Below are positions 52,961-64,000 of a DNA stretch of 64,000 nucleotides, piece by piece. The position numbers and the translations under genes were made by a program. The notes under the pieces were generated by a model, which was not told where the DNA came from, searched no databases, and saw only the letters and a program-made list of their open reading frames with translations. This DNA is from Euonymus europaeus (Eukaryota; Streptophyta; Magnoliopsida; Celastrales; Celastraceae). The DNA lies in assembly GCA_963580455.1 (NCBI GenBank), contig OY756960.1, positions 3,162,001 to 3,226,000 on the forward strand, given 5' to 3'. Within the stretch, counting starts at the first letter, position 1. Every line of letters begins with the position of its first letter.

Positions 52961-54205
52961 ATTTTGGGAGAATATTTTCATTCCTACTATTTTGCAAAGA
53001 ATTACAAGATACTTATACTATTGCAATTATATAATGGTCACTAAGTAAAGACGTTTTTGCAAAGAATTACAAGTTAGTTACAATTACAAGTGTTGGTCAC
53101 CAGTAAAGACCTTTTTGCAATGAATTACAAGTTACGTATACCCTAGGGTTTGAATCCATTGCTTATGAAAGTATCGGAAGATATTTTTTAATTTCTAGTC
53201 TCCTATTGAATTTTTAATTTTTATTATTTTGCTTTATAATTTTTTTCGAAAATACATTATAGGAATCTACAAGACAAAAACACAACTCCAAAAATACTTC
53301 AGTAACTCTAATTTCATAAAAGTCATTATTTTGCAGGTGATTGAGTTGCATCACTTATGGTTTTCATCGTGTTTATGTGCTTCTTTAATCTCATTTACGG
53401 GTGATAAAACTCTATCTAGTCTGGATGATCGAATTTTTTCTAAACCAGGTTAAAAAAAAGTTTGGATATAAACGGTATTTTTGAAATCTAGATTCATACA
53501 CAGATTTTGTATCGTTTAAAATTGGGTCCGCATCAAAACACAAAAATCTTGTCCGATTAATTTGTTTAGACCCTAACCCGGATTAGATTATTTGTCTAAT
53601 TTACTTGTCCTGAAACTAAATAAACTTGGTATGGTCAATTAAGTACGTCCAAATATTCATTCTAATTCAGATTCATACATGCAAATATTTTGTAAACACT
53701 TTATTATATTGTCTTATCCCGAACCGATTTTTTAACACCCAAAATCTCATGAGCTCATTTTTTTCTCATATATAAGAGAACCAAACAAGAGAAGATAATT
53801 AGTGTAGGGGGGCACCGGCCAATCAAAGACCTATACATTCACTATCAAATCATCTACTATTATTTTCAATTGAAAGGAACAAACACAAAGATGCAAATAT
53901 CCACCTCAAAAGGACAAAAAAACTTCACCGGAGGATGCCAACTGATTGAGGTCATCCATACAGCTGAAGGTGAACAAATGAGAGAGAAAATTAGCAACAA
54001 AAAATATTCAAAAGAAGAGATCGCCAACAGGACAGCGCAAGTGAGATGAAAAAAAAAACTCCCCAGAAAATGCTGTCGATCAAGCTGAATGCAGCGGAAA
54101 CGGAACAAATAGGCCTCGTCATTGGGCTTCAGGATGGGCCTATGACAATTTGATAACCGGCCTTAGCCCAAGTAATTTTGACCAATAAATCGGGCCTAAA
54201 TATTA
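52961..54205. other. Intergenic, no gene recognised
   Basis: AT-rich, with further copies of the GAATTACAA(A/G)TTA(C/G)TTA word near 52995-53135. No coding feature is supported. Confidence 0.5.
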
Positions 54206-54420
54206 AATTAAGATATATGTGTACACACGCATACATACATAAACACACACACATATATCTATATGTATATATGTATATATATATATAAATATTTCTATAT
54301 ATACATATGTATATATGTATATATCTACATGTCACAGTCTGCATGTATATGTATTTATATATATATTTTCATTATACATATCTACATATATATAGATATG
54401 TATATATAGATATATTTATT
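54206..54420. repeat. AT/ATAC-rich microsatellite tract
   Basis: Repeated TATATA, CACACA and ATGTATAT words. It is followed at 54420-54560 by a GC-rich GGGC/GCCC segment like those at 8.7 and 57.7 kb. Confidence 0.85.
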
Positions 54421-54559
54421 TCGGGCTTGAGATTCGGGCCAGCTCAAATGATAAGGCTTTGGGCTAGCTCGGTCCCAGAAATGGAGTCCAGACCCGCCCA
54501 GGGCCCAGGTCTGGCTGCCCAAGCCCAAGGTTCCTTCAGGCCTGGGCCGGGCTTTGAAT

Positions 54560-55538
54560 GTAGCGACGCTTTGAGTACAATATTAACATTTGATTGTAAG
54601 TTACAAAGCCATTTGTGATACGCATATTTCATCTGAAAAAAGTCCGGTTGGCAGCTTATTCACATTGCAAGAGCTCTCAGTCTCTCTTCTTTCTCTCTCT
54701 AGAACTTTTCTCTCAACTGAAATTTTTGTTTGATCTCCTCCTCCCTGGTTATGGTCTTTCGTTAGCCTCAATGTCCCCATTTGCACTGATTTTGCACGTC
54801 CAAAAGCTGGCAGTGCTATCTAACATCCCATATGGGTTTAGGGAAAGGTGCTGTTCGTGGCTAAATGGGTGCCAATCGGGTCTTCCAAATGGGTATTTCT
54901 GGGCTACTAGTCCGCAACTTAGTGGGGGGAGGAGATCGGAGGGGGAAAGGGTTTTTTGCCAATGGCTCCCTTTACATACTTCTTCCTTTCTACTACTGGT
55001 TTCCGATTCAAGCTCCAACTGCTCAAAGACGCTGGTTTTTTTGAAGGGCAGCAGCTCCATGGCCGTTAGATGTCTTGAGTGATCATAGTTGGTGCGGGAC
55101 AGCAGCCGCACCACTGTTTAGATCTCGAGATCAGAGTGAGTTTTCTGGTTTTGCTGGTGGGGGATTGGGATGCAGTATCTACGGGTTTTCAAGCAAGCTG
55201 GCTTGAATTACTTTTGGCTGACTGAGAAGAGAGTTGCTGTGGTTCTCAAACAGGGGTTGCTTTGTGAGAGGATGCCCTCTGTCTTTGACTGCAAGCTGGA
55301 GTTCCTTGGGCTCCAACTTTTGGAGCACCTTGGGTGGAAGTAGTGCTACGGTTATGAACTTCCGGGCAGCCTTGTATGGGCAAGGATGGCTTGTTGATTT
55401 TGGCCGCAAGTTTGATGATGGAATGGCTGACTGCCGGTACTGATTTGGTGCCAAGCTTTGGATTAACACTGAATTTTGAGATGAAAAGGTTACGGTGGAG
55501 CAGCCATTTTCTTGTCTTGGCTGGAGAAGCAATTTTCC
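54560..55538. other. Unassigned higher-GC segment
   Basis: A segment of balanced composition, unlike its AT-rich surroundings, with open frames on both strands. None shows a domain that I recognise. Together with the repeat at 55539-55870 it occupies the place where an F-box gene body would be expected upstream of the orphan flank at 56085, so it is probably inserted DNA. Confidence 0.4.
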
Positions 55539-55870
55539 GGTGTGCTGTCGGTGAAGCTCCGGCTGATGGACAGCTGGTGGGACCACATATTGGACAGATG
55601 ATGGGCACATGCACAAGTGGGCTGATGGGCACGCACAAGTGGGAAGTTTCCCACCAAAATCTCCTACCTCCCTATTGGGCCAAACGTGTTGGCCATCTTG
55701 GTGTGCTGTCGGTGAAGCTCCAGCTCATGGACAGCTGGTGTGATGATGGGCATGTGCACATGTGTGATGATGGGCACTTGCACAAGTGGGATGATGGGCA
55801 CGCACAAGTGGGAAGTTTCCCACCAAAATGTCCTACCTCCCTAATGGGCCAAACGTGTTGGCCATCTTGG
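55539..55870. repeat. Tandem repeat, 2 units of 161-171 bp
   Basis: GGTGTGCTGTCGGTGAAGCT begins at 55539 and at 55700, and both units end in GTTGGCCATCTTGG. Within them a shorter GATGATGGGCAC(.)TGCACAAGTGGG motif repeats two to three times. Confidence 0.92.
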
Positions 55871-56084
55871 CTTTGTGTTTTGGCCCATACGGATCATATT
55901 TGAGCCCACCCTAATGGGCTGAACTTGTTGGACCACTTTGGTCAACTTTTGCCTTAGGACTGAAGTAAACGGGGCCTTTCGCTTGGTCTTGGAAATAAAC
56001 TAGGAAATGCCTTAGTCAATGATTTGACAATGAGGCCAGTATACCAGTCACTGGTTTTTGTTACAATTTGTGCTTGTTTGAACT
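55871..56084. other. Spacer, no gene recognised
   Basis: A short segment between the tandem repeat and the orphan F-box flank. Confidence 0.5.
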
Positions 56085-56535
56085 TAGTTGATAATAAAAT
56101 TAATGGCGAAGCGGAATTAACCAACTTGAATCGTTCAACGACAATTCAATGAACAAAACCACAAATTGAAAGCAAATTGAATAATAATCAAGTCACCACA
56201 CAACCGAAAGTAATATTTATACTGGAAAAGAAACCCTAAAACAATTTGGGAAGGAAACCTAACTAAATATGGAAACTACATAATTAACGCTTAGAAATAT
56301 AAAAGTGAAGCGTAGAATGCTAAAACAAATAAATTAGGATCTGAAGTCTTCATAAAATATGTAGAGCACAATTTTTTTTTTCCGAAAACATATTATGTGC
56401 CTCTTAACTCCACTCATTCCGAAAGTTATGGGCCTTGTAAGTTGGAACTGGACTTTCGACCAGCTTTCTCACATGAATGGTCTAGTTTAGCCATAAAGTC
56501 CGCTGCCACGTGCTCTACATCAACTACGAATAAGA
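56085..56535 (-). pseudogene. Orphan F-box 5' flank (gene body missing)
   Basis: It matches the flank directly upstream of F-box gene 1 and pseudogene 2, from the words near their start codons (ATGGCGAAGCGGAA, TTGAATCGTTCAA) through the CCCTAAAACAA segment and the conserved module (56340-56530). Downstream, where the coding region should start, the unrelated DNA of 54.5-56.0 kb lies instead. The module copy has in-frame stops. It is inferred to be a lost member of the cluster. Confidence 0.65.
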
Positions 56536-57545
56536 ATTTTAAGACGTTTTTGCAAAGAATTTCAAGTTACTTACAATATTACCAGTCTTGGTCACAAACT
56601 AAAGAAAATATTTTGTTACCAAGTAAAGAATAAAGAAACAAATGAGAGAGAGTTTTGAGCTTTTCATTGCAAAGTGAACATATCTACCTACCCAGGAGCT
56701 CATATACTTACTATTTAAGCAGCGTCGCCCCATGCACATATCGTGTGCCCTTCAATCTGCTTGGTCGCCTTCTGACGCCATAAGTTAAGAGCTTTGACAG
56801 CGAAACAAGATTTGGTAACAAAAGCTCAATCTTTGAGTAACCAAACAAAGAAATTACACAAATCTAAACCATATCATCAAAACTGAAATCTGGCTAAGTA
56901 GAACGTACACTTTACTCTTGGTGACAGAGTCGTTGATATTAATAGTAGGGAACAAGAGAGTCTCATTGATCTACATCCGGTACAAGAAATAGTTGAAGCT
57001 AACTCGCTCTATTCATTCAATTGCTTTCAGTCTTCTCCCATTCTATATAATCCTTGCAAATAGAATAGTTGTCCCATTTTGTCGTGCAGCGAGAGATTTT
57101 CAGCTCGGACGACTGCTTTCTCATCTGCAAGGATAGCTGACCGAGCCGCCTGCTCATCTATATATATTCTCTTTTAGAGCGGCAAGTAGTGCTGTGAAAT
57201 TGTTCTGACCGTTTGAAGTCATTACTAAGTTTGTCAAAGTGCGAACTTGGTCCTAGGATAGTTGCTAAGGCCCCATGCACGGTGGGTGCCAAATTGTGGA
57301 CCCTAAAATCTACAATCAATGAAATATCGAGATGAGCCTTTCAACAATCTGATCAAGTCCACAATGTCGAATTCTGAAAAAGATAGCTAGAGTGAGTCTG
57401 AAGCGGTCAAATTCGATGACGGGAAGAAGATTTGTAATGAGAGAAGTGAATAGGTTTTTAGAAAAAAGAGTAGAGCATAAAGTAGTTAAAGAAATATTTA
57501 TGAGACTTGGACTACTCATATTTATAGTGCTCCAACTAAGATGTT
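56536..57545. other. Intergenic, possible LTR remnant
   Basis: No gene. At about 57270-57310 a segment with CACGGTGGGTGCCAAATTGT resembles the end of plant LTRs, but no partner repeat was found. Confidence 0.4.
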
Positions 57546-57815
57546 TGACACGTGACTCACGTGTATGTCAATATATATATGTGTGTGTGTATGTTTGTCA
57601 ATGTATATATATGTGTATATATGTATGTCAATGTATGTATATATATATGTGTGTATTAATCTATTAGATATATGCAATATATATATTTAAATAATATATG
57701 TATTATATATATATATAAAATATTAAAAAAAGTTCAGGTCGGGTTCGGGTGGCACCCGAACCCAAAATTTCGGGTCGGGTACCCGCCGGGCCCCGGACCC
57801 GTGGGGAATTTTGCC
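57546..57815. repeat. Microsatellite/minisatellite and GC-rich transposon debris
   Basis: Repeats built on TATGTCAATGTATATAT with TG/TA runs (57566-57660), an AT run to about 57725, then a CGGGTCGGGT-rich segment (57735-57815) like others in the window. Confidence 0.75.
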
Positions 57816-58481
57816 ATCGCATTGAGAGGAGGTGAGAGGAATTTGAGACTTATATTAGTGAAAATCTCTCAATCCCTCATTTTCAAGATCCGGAAAAAAG
57901 CTATTGAGATTTCTATTCAAGCATCTACAGTGCCGACACGTTTGGGTTATTAATACATTTTGTATTTTGTGTTTGATGTCTCTCGTGTTTGACATAGTTT
58001 TGACACAGAGAGGAGAATAGAAGACGTTAGGAGGATGACAAGTGGGTGCTGACACATTACCTAAATATGCAAATAATTCAATAGTTTTCTCCCCAAATTT
58101 TGCAAAATCACTCATATTATTTTCATTATTGCGTTTTCTTTAAGTTGAGCTGAGGACCAAGAGATGTGAATAAAGAGCATAATGATGGTGGCATATAATG
58201 ATCCAGATGCAGGAGATGGATTAGCTAGGTTATTATACATTGCACACTTCATGTTAAATTGCTGGAGAAAATAAGATGAATATAAACTGCAAGAATTAAT
58301 GCTTACTCATATAAATAAAAAATCACAGAATGGAAATTCCAAGTAGATATGCTTACAACACAACAAATGAAATGGTTCAAATTGACGGGGAATATATACA
58401 AAGAGTTTCACTTTTGGTTACTTACTTTCGCGAAGCAAGCGAGTTCTTCATTCTTTTATTGAAAGTTGTTAGTTCCGCTCT
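57816..58481. other. Intergenic and 3' flank of F-box gene 3
   Basis: Nothing with coding support. Confidence 0.5.
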
Positions 58482-59606
58482 TCAAATTCGATATTGTTGT
58501 TGTATTCGTACCCCATTGATTGGAACAAGACTCTCCTCGTAGTTCATAACTTGCAAAGTATATTTTTTCGCACAAATTTGAAGCTTCTCGACCTGTTTGG
58601 TACAAGCATTATACAAGACCAAAAACCCCTCGACATCCTCCAAAAACAATCCACCGTTCTTCCAATATTCTAAGGGCTTCTCAATTGCCAAGATCGGTCC
58701 AATACTCACTTGTTTGACCCAAGACTCTTTTACTCCATGTTCAGTCATCACCCATACATCAAAGCATTTCCCCATATCATCATCGTCTGAGTAAATAACC
58801 AGAGAAAGTTTCCCATGGAAGAATGAAAATACAGATTGTCGAACAATCCCAAATTCTGATGGCAGAGGTACTTTCTCAAACACTTTGTCTGCCATGTCGA
58901 AGGACAATATCCATTGAGAACCATCACTTTGTTTACCAGCCCACCAATAATGAACTCCATCCTTGTATGTATTGCAAGTGTTAAACCATGGACTAACATC
59001 AACGGGAGGGAGAACTCTCCAAGAATTACTATTAAGAGAAAATAACTCAACTTGTTCCGTTGTACCACTGTACCCATTGTAAGTATAAGTAACAAATCTT
59101 ACAACAATGTAATCATTAGTTCTGTGATCAAAACCGAACCCAATATCTCCAAACACGGTTTCATGTCTATCAATATCAGGAGGCTCCAATTGGGATGAAG
59201 GTATAGTCTTGAATTCTCTTGTTGCTGGATTCCAGAGTGCAACATCATCTGCGTCAGGCTCCATAACATACAGACAGATTATGCCATTACGAGGTCCACA
59301 GATTAACAAGTAATCGGTGAATCTCTCATGAGATGGTAAGATCATGGTTTCTCTAACGGTGAGCATATCTGTGTGATCAATTTTCAGAGTCGAGATCATG
59401 GATTCGCAGATGCTAGTGTGCGTCACAAATACATTGCCCTTGCTCTTGTTGATAATAGTTTGTTTGAGGTAGTGCTGGGTGATAAAATCAGGGTTTCCGA
59501 TAAGATCACACCAAAGTTTTGAAACGCACCTGAATCGCAGCAGTGACTTCACCGGAAGGCAAGTGAGGATGTCTACCACCAGATCTTTCGGTATGTCTCT
59601 GTTCAT
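58482..59606 (-). CDS. F-box/FBA protein, SLF-like (gene 3, intact)
   Basis: A single-exon gene of 374 residues from the ATG at 59604-59606. The F-box is at about residues 4-45 (IPKDLVVDILTCLPVKSL ... RFRCVSKLWCDLI). The FBA region contains LLICGPRNGIICL, LWNPATREFKTIPSS and GFGFDHRTNDYIVVRF and ends NYEESLVPINGV. Its role as the substrate-binding part of an SCF ubiquitin ligase is inferred from the family; the S-locus role is inferred from the linked T2 ribonucleases. An in-frame ATG 28 codons upstream (59690) opens an extension also present, in frame, at F-box pseudogene 4; I prefer the inner start because it matches the family N-terminus. It is more diverged from gene 1 than pseudogene 2 is. 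Intact. Confidence 0.88.
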   Translation of the reverse strand: MNRDIPKDLVVDILTCLPVKSLLRFRCVSKLWCDLIGNPDFITQHYLKQTIINKSKGNVFVTHTSICESMISTLKIDHTDMLTVRETMILPSHERFTDYLLICGPRNGIICLYVMEPDADDVALWNPATREFKTIPSSQLEPPDIDRHETVFGDIGFGFDHRTNDYIVVRFVTYTYNGYSGTTEQVELFSLNSNSWRVLPPVDVSPWFNTCNTYKDGVHYWWAGKQSDGSQWILSFDMADKVFEKVPLPSEFGIVRQSVFSFFHGKLSLVIYSDDDDMGKCFDVWVMTEHGVKESWVKQVSIGPILAIEKPLEYWKNGGLFLEDVEGFLVLYNACTKQVEKLQICAKKYTLQVMNYEESLVPINGVRIQQQYRI

Positions 59607-59910
59607 TACTGCTCTCTTTTGTTGTTTCTTCTGGCAAGGGATTTGGAATGGGAATTTTCGGGGTTGCTCCGTTGGAGAGAGCAGACGCAATTGAGTGCCT
59701 TCAGATGGGTCTGGGATCCTCTACAGTTCAACCCCTAATTGATCCCCAAATCTGTTCCTGGCCGCCATGACAGCTCTTTCCCCACACCCGTCTTCTTGAC
59801 TTTGAAACGAGTCTTCTCTCACTGAGGATTCTCCTGTCCTTTCCGACGTCGGCGGAGAACACACAGTGGGCTTTTCATTTCGGACCATTGAACAACTAAA
59901 GGCCCATTAG
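59607..59910 (-). repeat. Second type of F-box 5' flank, copy at gene 3
   Basis: It matches 62843-63140 upstream of F-box pseudogene 4 (for example TCTTTTGTTGTTTCTTCTGG, GGCAAGGGATTTGG, CCCAAATCTGTTC). It differs from the flank type seen at gene 1, pseudogene 2 and the orphan at 56.1 kb. Confidence 0.8.
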
Positions 59911-60935
59911 TAACCCCAGTAACGACTGTCGTTGACCGGCCACTCTCACCTTCAACAACAACAACCACGCAGAAACGCGAGTCATGGTCCTCATGGAGCC
60001 CGGCAATGCTGACGGAGGAGGGAGTGGCTAGAAGGAAATGGCATGAACGGATATGAATGAGTTGCAGGGATCAAATGGTGGGGAGTTGAAGAAGAATCTT
60101 AGGCTGGGCCAGAATGAGGCCTGATAGTAATTTCATTGGGTTTCAGTTGGTTTCCTTCGAACATGGCCCATTGAGTACCTTGCGTTTGCCTAATTTGGCA
60201 GCATTAGCAAACAATCACTGAAGAAAACAAAAATCAGAAACTTTATAGAATCAGTCCAGTGCAGTGTGTTGTCCATCGATTATTTTACGTATGTCAATCG
60301 ATTATCAATCGGTTATGTCGATTTCTTAATTTTTGATCGGTTTTCGTGTAAAATATGATTTTTTTTTTAAATCGACCAAATGATTCGATTAATCAGTTTC
60401 GATTTTGACTATTTTTTTTGATAGTTCTAATTTACACATACAAAACAGGCCGAAAGAAAGAAGGCAAGCCAGCCAAGCTGGCCACCAGTACCACAGATCA
60501 CTCCTAGAACAGAGGAAAAGGAACTCCAGCCCAATTGCAAACCATTTTGAAACCAAGGCAGAGACTTTAGGAACCCTACCAGTCCAATCCGCAACTACTG
60601 CCCAGTTGGCTATTCGATCAACCCATTGCCAGCAAACGGAGCTTTTGGAAATGGTAGTGCGGTATTGCAAACATAAGTTTCATAAAAAACGAGTACAGAA
60701 TCATATAATGTAGAACTATATTAACAAACTAACATAATAATTAGCCAACCAAGGACTTTCCAAGATAACAAGCAAGAAATAAAAATAGTGATGGTAATTA
60801 AAACCCAGCTACAAGAACAACTGGATTCCCATTCTAGCAAAGGGAATATCACCCAAAACAAGTAGCATGTACACAAATATAGCGACTGCATGTTTCTGTG
60901 TACAAGTTCTTCCGTCATTCATTTCCCTTTTGAAC
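59911..60935. other. Intergenic, F-box flanks
   Basis: The 5' side of gene 3 and the 3' side of pseudogene 4. Positions 60728-60830 recur at 42830-42925. No gene. Confidence 0.5.
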
Positions 60936-62842
60936 TCATCTACTATTGAGTGGAAGAAGACTTTCCTCATAGTTTAGAACTCCTGGGGTATGTCTTCCCA
61001 CCGAGTTGAAGGTGCTTCTTCTGTTTGGTGTTTAGGTCGTAAAAGACGAGCTGCTGCTCCACATCTTCGAAAAACATTCCACAATTTTTCCAAAATCCTA
61101 GGGGCTTCTCAACACCTGCGATAGGTCCTATACTCCGTTGTCTAACCAAAGATTCTTGTACTCCATATTGAGTCATCACCCATATATCAAAGTATTTCTC
61201 CATGCCCTCATTTCGACAGAGAACTAGACATAAATGTCCATTGAAGAATGCAAGAAGTTTAACAAGACCGAAATCTGCAGGCAAAGGCACTTTCTTAAAA
61301 ACTTCATCCACCATGTCGAAGGACAAGATCCATTGAGGAACATCACTAGGTTTCTTTACCCACAAATAACAAACTCCATCTTTGTAAGTCTTGTAGGTGG
61401 TATCAAACAACCATGGAAAAACATCGCTGTCCATCAGAGGAATCACTCTCCAAGAATCACTTTTTAGAGAGTATAACTCAGCTTGGTGAATTTAATCTTC
61501 AAGGCAAGTGTAACGAATGAACCTTAACATCTTATAATCATTAGTTATGTTATCTAGGGGCGGCCCTGGGTAGGGGCGAGAGGGGTGGCCACCCAGGGCC
61601 CCAAATAATTTTTTTAATATTAATATGTTATAATATATGTATATATTTTTATTTTTTACAATTATTGTCATAAAATTTCTCTCATGGCTTATTGGTATGG
61701 TAGACCATTCAAAAAAAGAAGGACGAAGGTTCGATTGTTGAATAACGCCAAGCTTCTTACTCCTTTCCTTTCTTTTCATTTTTTATCACAAAATTGGGCC
61801 CTTCCTGTCCTCAACAATATTCCTCAAAAGAATTTGTTTTGCTTTTCATTTTCTAAAGGAAAAAATAAGTTATGATTTGAATAATTGTAGTTTTTCAATA
61901 TATATGACCTCATCTCTCCCTTTGTCATTAGCATATATAGAAATATACTTGGTGTCATCATGATGTTGAATTGTATTGTCTTTGTAAATCATAATACTAG
62001 ATTGTTTCAAATACTTTGGAGTCAAAACTGCTATTTGTAATCAATTTAATTTCATATTGGGATAGTCTTTTACGTGACTCGTATTTATATAGATAATGTC
62101 TTTTCGGCTTAGAAATTAGATAATTTTTCAGTAAATACCACTATTAAAAAAAAACAGGGGCAGCGACCGGGCCCCCCTCAAGTGAGTTACTAGCTCCATC
62201 CCCGCTTAAGAGGGCCTCTTTCGTAGAGTTCGTTTAGGGCCTCCAAAATCTCAGGAACGCCACTGCTGTTATCAAAACCGAACCCATATTCTCCAAAATC
62301 AATAGCAATCAAATCAGGCGGCTCTAAGTGACGAAGGTAGAGTCTTGGATTCTCTCGTGGCTGTATTCCAAAGAGCAATCCACTCTACGTGAGGCTCAAA
62401 GTTATACAGACAGAGTATCCCATTGCAAGGACCACAGATTAATAGATAATTGAAGTTATCATATGGGAAAGGTATGAAAACGACATATGTGACAGTAAGC
62501 ACATCTTCATCACCAACAACTTTAATAGTAGACAGCATGGGATCACTGCTTTCTATGTTCCAGTACGTACCTAGGAAATTCGTTATCGACATCTTGATTA
62601 GTGAGACTGATAAACAATTGGGATTTACTGAGTGGTAGGTTATTGTATGTCACAAATACGTTGTCACTACTTTCGTTGAGAGTGATTTGTTTCAGATGAT
62701 GTGTGGCAATAAAATCAGGGTTTCCGATCAGATCATACCAAGGTTTTGAAACACACCTGAATCGCTTCAGCGACTTCACCGAAAGACAAGTGAGAATGTC
62801 AATCACCAATTCTTCAGGCAAAATTCTACTAAAAAACTCCAT
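60936..62842 (-). pseudogene. F-box/FBA pseudogene 4, split by a hAT-like element
   Basis: The ATG at 62840-62842 begins an F-box (ILPEELVIDILTCLSVKSL ... RFRCVSKPWYDLI). A frame change with extra sequence follows at about 62545-62640, the FBA part with LLICGPCNGILCL is open at about 62340-62560, and the frame changes again near 62335. The element at 61555-62265 then interrupts the coding region inside the DNS/NDYK segment. After it the gene continues, with a stop at about 61492 and an open C-terminal part at 60967-61446; a last frame change near 60980 precedes the NYEESLLPLN end. The N-terminal flank resembles gene 3, whereas the C-terminal third resembles gene 1, so the locus looks recombinant. 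Confidence 0.88.
61555..62265. mobile_element. Non-autonomous hAT-like element
   Basis: A 711-bp insertion with an 8-bp target duplication (ATGTTATC at 61547-61554, CTGTTATC at 62266-62273, one mismatch). The inverted ends are TAGGGGCGGCCC and, reverse-complemented from the right, CAGTGGCGTTCC, which match at 8 of 12 positions. Both features fit the hAT superfamily. The interior is AT-rich without a transposase. Removing it reconnects the F-box reading at the NDYK motif. Confidence 0.82.
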
Positions 62843-63140
62843 GACAGATAATAGCTGTGCTCTCTTCTGTTGTTTCTGCTGGCAAGGGATTTGGGTTGGG
62901 AATTTTGGGGGTTGCTTCGTTGGAGCGAGCATGCGCAAGTGGGTGCCTACAGTTGGGTTTGGGATATTCTACAGTCCCCCCTCCCCCTATTCGGTCCCTA
63001 AATCTGTTCATGACCGCCATGAAAGCTCTCTGCCCACGCTTCTCTGTCTTTTCGAACTTGAAACGATTCTTCTCGAGCATGAGGATCCCTTCTACAGTTC
63101 TACTACCTTCCGACCTCGGCGCGAACACAGTGGACTTTTC
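62843..63140 (-). repeat. Second type of F-box 5' flank, copy at pseudogene 4
   Basis: The partner of 59607-59910. On the minus strand an in-frame extension of 32 codons precedes the F-box ATG, similar residue by residue to the 28-codon extension at gene 3. Confidence 0.8.
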
Positions 63141-64000
63141 TTCTCGGCCATTGAACGATTATAGGCCCAATACGACTAAAGGCCCAATTTGGCACTCCAG
63201 AAACTAACGCATCTTACATCATCTCCAATGTTGCTGGATAGTGATACTGAAAATTTTGGAGTGTATAGATAGAGTGACAAGAAAGAGAATATGTAAAAAG
63301 TGAAAAAATTGTATTAAGAGATGTGTTTTGGAGTGAAAAAATTGTATTGAGAAATGTGAACACTTGATATTTGGAGAGTTTGATAATGACAAATGAAAAA
63401 ATTATATTGAAAAATGTGTTTTATTGATGTATGTGTATTGAAATATGTGTCTTGCGTGTAATAATAAAGGTGAGACTCAAAAGTGAAATTGGAGAGTGAT
63501 ATCAAGTACATATTGCATTGGATAGATGGGAGGGAAGGGAAAGAAAAAATCGAGGAGATGAAAAATACAAGGAAAGGAGGGTGGGAGGAGAGGGAGTGAA
63601 AAAATTTGACTTTACCCTCTCTTGTAAAATCAAAAAGTAAGGGAAAATAAAAATGAAAAACTATATTTTTTTTGTTTGTTTACGAGATATACAGATTTTT
63701 ATCATTTTATCCTAAACATAATCAAAAAATAGGGACAGTTTTATAAATTTTGAATAAAAAGCACTGAGCCACACCATTTTCTCCCTTTTCAACACCCTTT
63801 CTCTTTCAACAATTTGTAAGACGAGACATCCATTGGAATGCAACCAAAAGTAGAGGAGACGCTCGGAGCCAAGGTAAAATATGCCTCTCTTCCATTATAG
63901 ATGGCACGTGATCCGAAAAATGAAAATTGTTTTGAATTTTTCTAGTGTTGATTTTCTTCACATTTCCACAAACTCGATTAATTGTTCTTATGATCGGGTT
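63141..64000. other. Right-end intergenic region
   Basis: AT-rich. At about 63218-63235 CATCTCCAATGTTGCTGGA and at about 63512-63530 TTGCATTGGATAGATGGG look like opposed ends of a small DNA element, with repeated GTGAAAAAATTGTATT.GA words between. No gene is recognised before the window ends. Confidence 0.4.

Noticed and set aside
54615..55903. Several overlapping open frames on both strands at 54.6-55.9 kb
   Set aside because: Higher GC makes long frames likely by chance; no domain is recognisable, and the tandem repeat argues against a coding gene.
57270..57310. LTR-end-like motif
   Set aside because: A GGTGGGTGCCAAATTGT word suggests an LTR, but no second LTR, primer site or coding remnant was found.

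Overview
This 64 kb window is nuclear DNA of a eudicot plant. Its genes are split by many GT-AG introns, the space between them is AT-rich and full of plant transposons, and the proteins are plant families: a plastid-targeted acyl carrier protein, a SPLAYED-type SWI/SNF ATPase, T2 ribonucleases of the S-RNase type and F-box/FBA proteins of the S-locus F-box (SLF/SFB) type. The species cannot be named from the sequence.

Layout. (1) 1-13.4 kb: an S-RNase-like T2 ribonuclease on the minus strand, cut by the left edge; a degenerate Ty1/copia element with both LTRs and a 5-bp target duplication; remnants of a Ulp1-like peptidase; a second T2 ribonuclease copy with an in-frame stop in its third exon; and a third relic holding only the start of exon 1. 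The ribonuclease copies lie in a roughly 1.3 kb segmental duplication. (2) 14.5-16.6 kb: a complete four-exon acyl carrier protein gene. (3) 17.4-20.6 kb: a Mutator-like element (9-bp target duplication) with a PIF/Harbinger-like element (TTA target duplication) nested in it. (4) 22.1-42.6 kb: a complete SYD-like gene with 33 coding exons, which join in frame to 3797 codons plus stop. (5) 42.7-63.2 kb: a minus-strand F-box cluster with two intact genes (373 and 374 aa), two pseudogenes (one with most of its F-box lost, one frameshifted and split by a hAT-like element) and two places where only F-box flanking DNA remains.

How it fits together. T2 ribonuclease plus linked SLF-like F-box genes is the gene content of an S-RNase-type gametophytic self-incompatibility locus: the pistil RNase is the cytotoxin, and pollen SCF(SLF) ubiquitin ligases detoxify non-self forms. 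Here the complete RNase copy is interrupted and half of the F-box genes are broken, so this is either a decaying or duplicated S-locus, a loss-of-function haplotype, or a paralogous RNase/F-box cluster. ACP and SYD are housekeeping genes lying between the two halves.

Exon joints were placed by eye from splice sites, reading phase and known protein families. No database search, alignment program or expression evidence was available.
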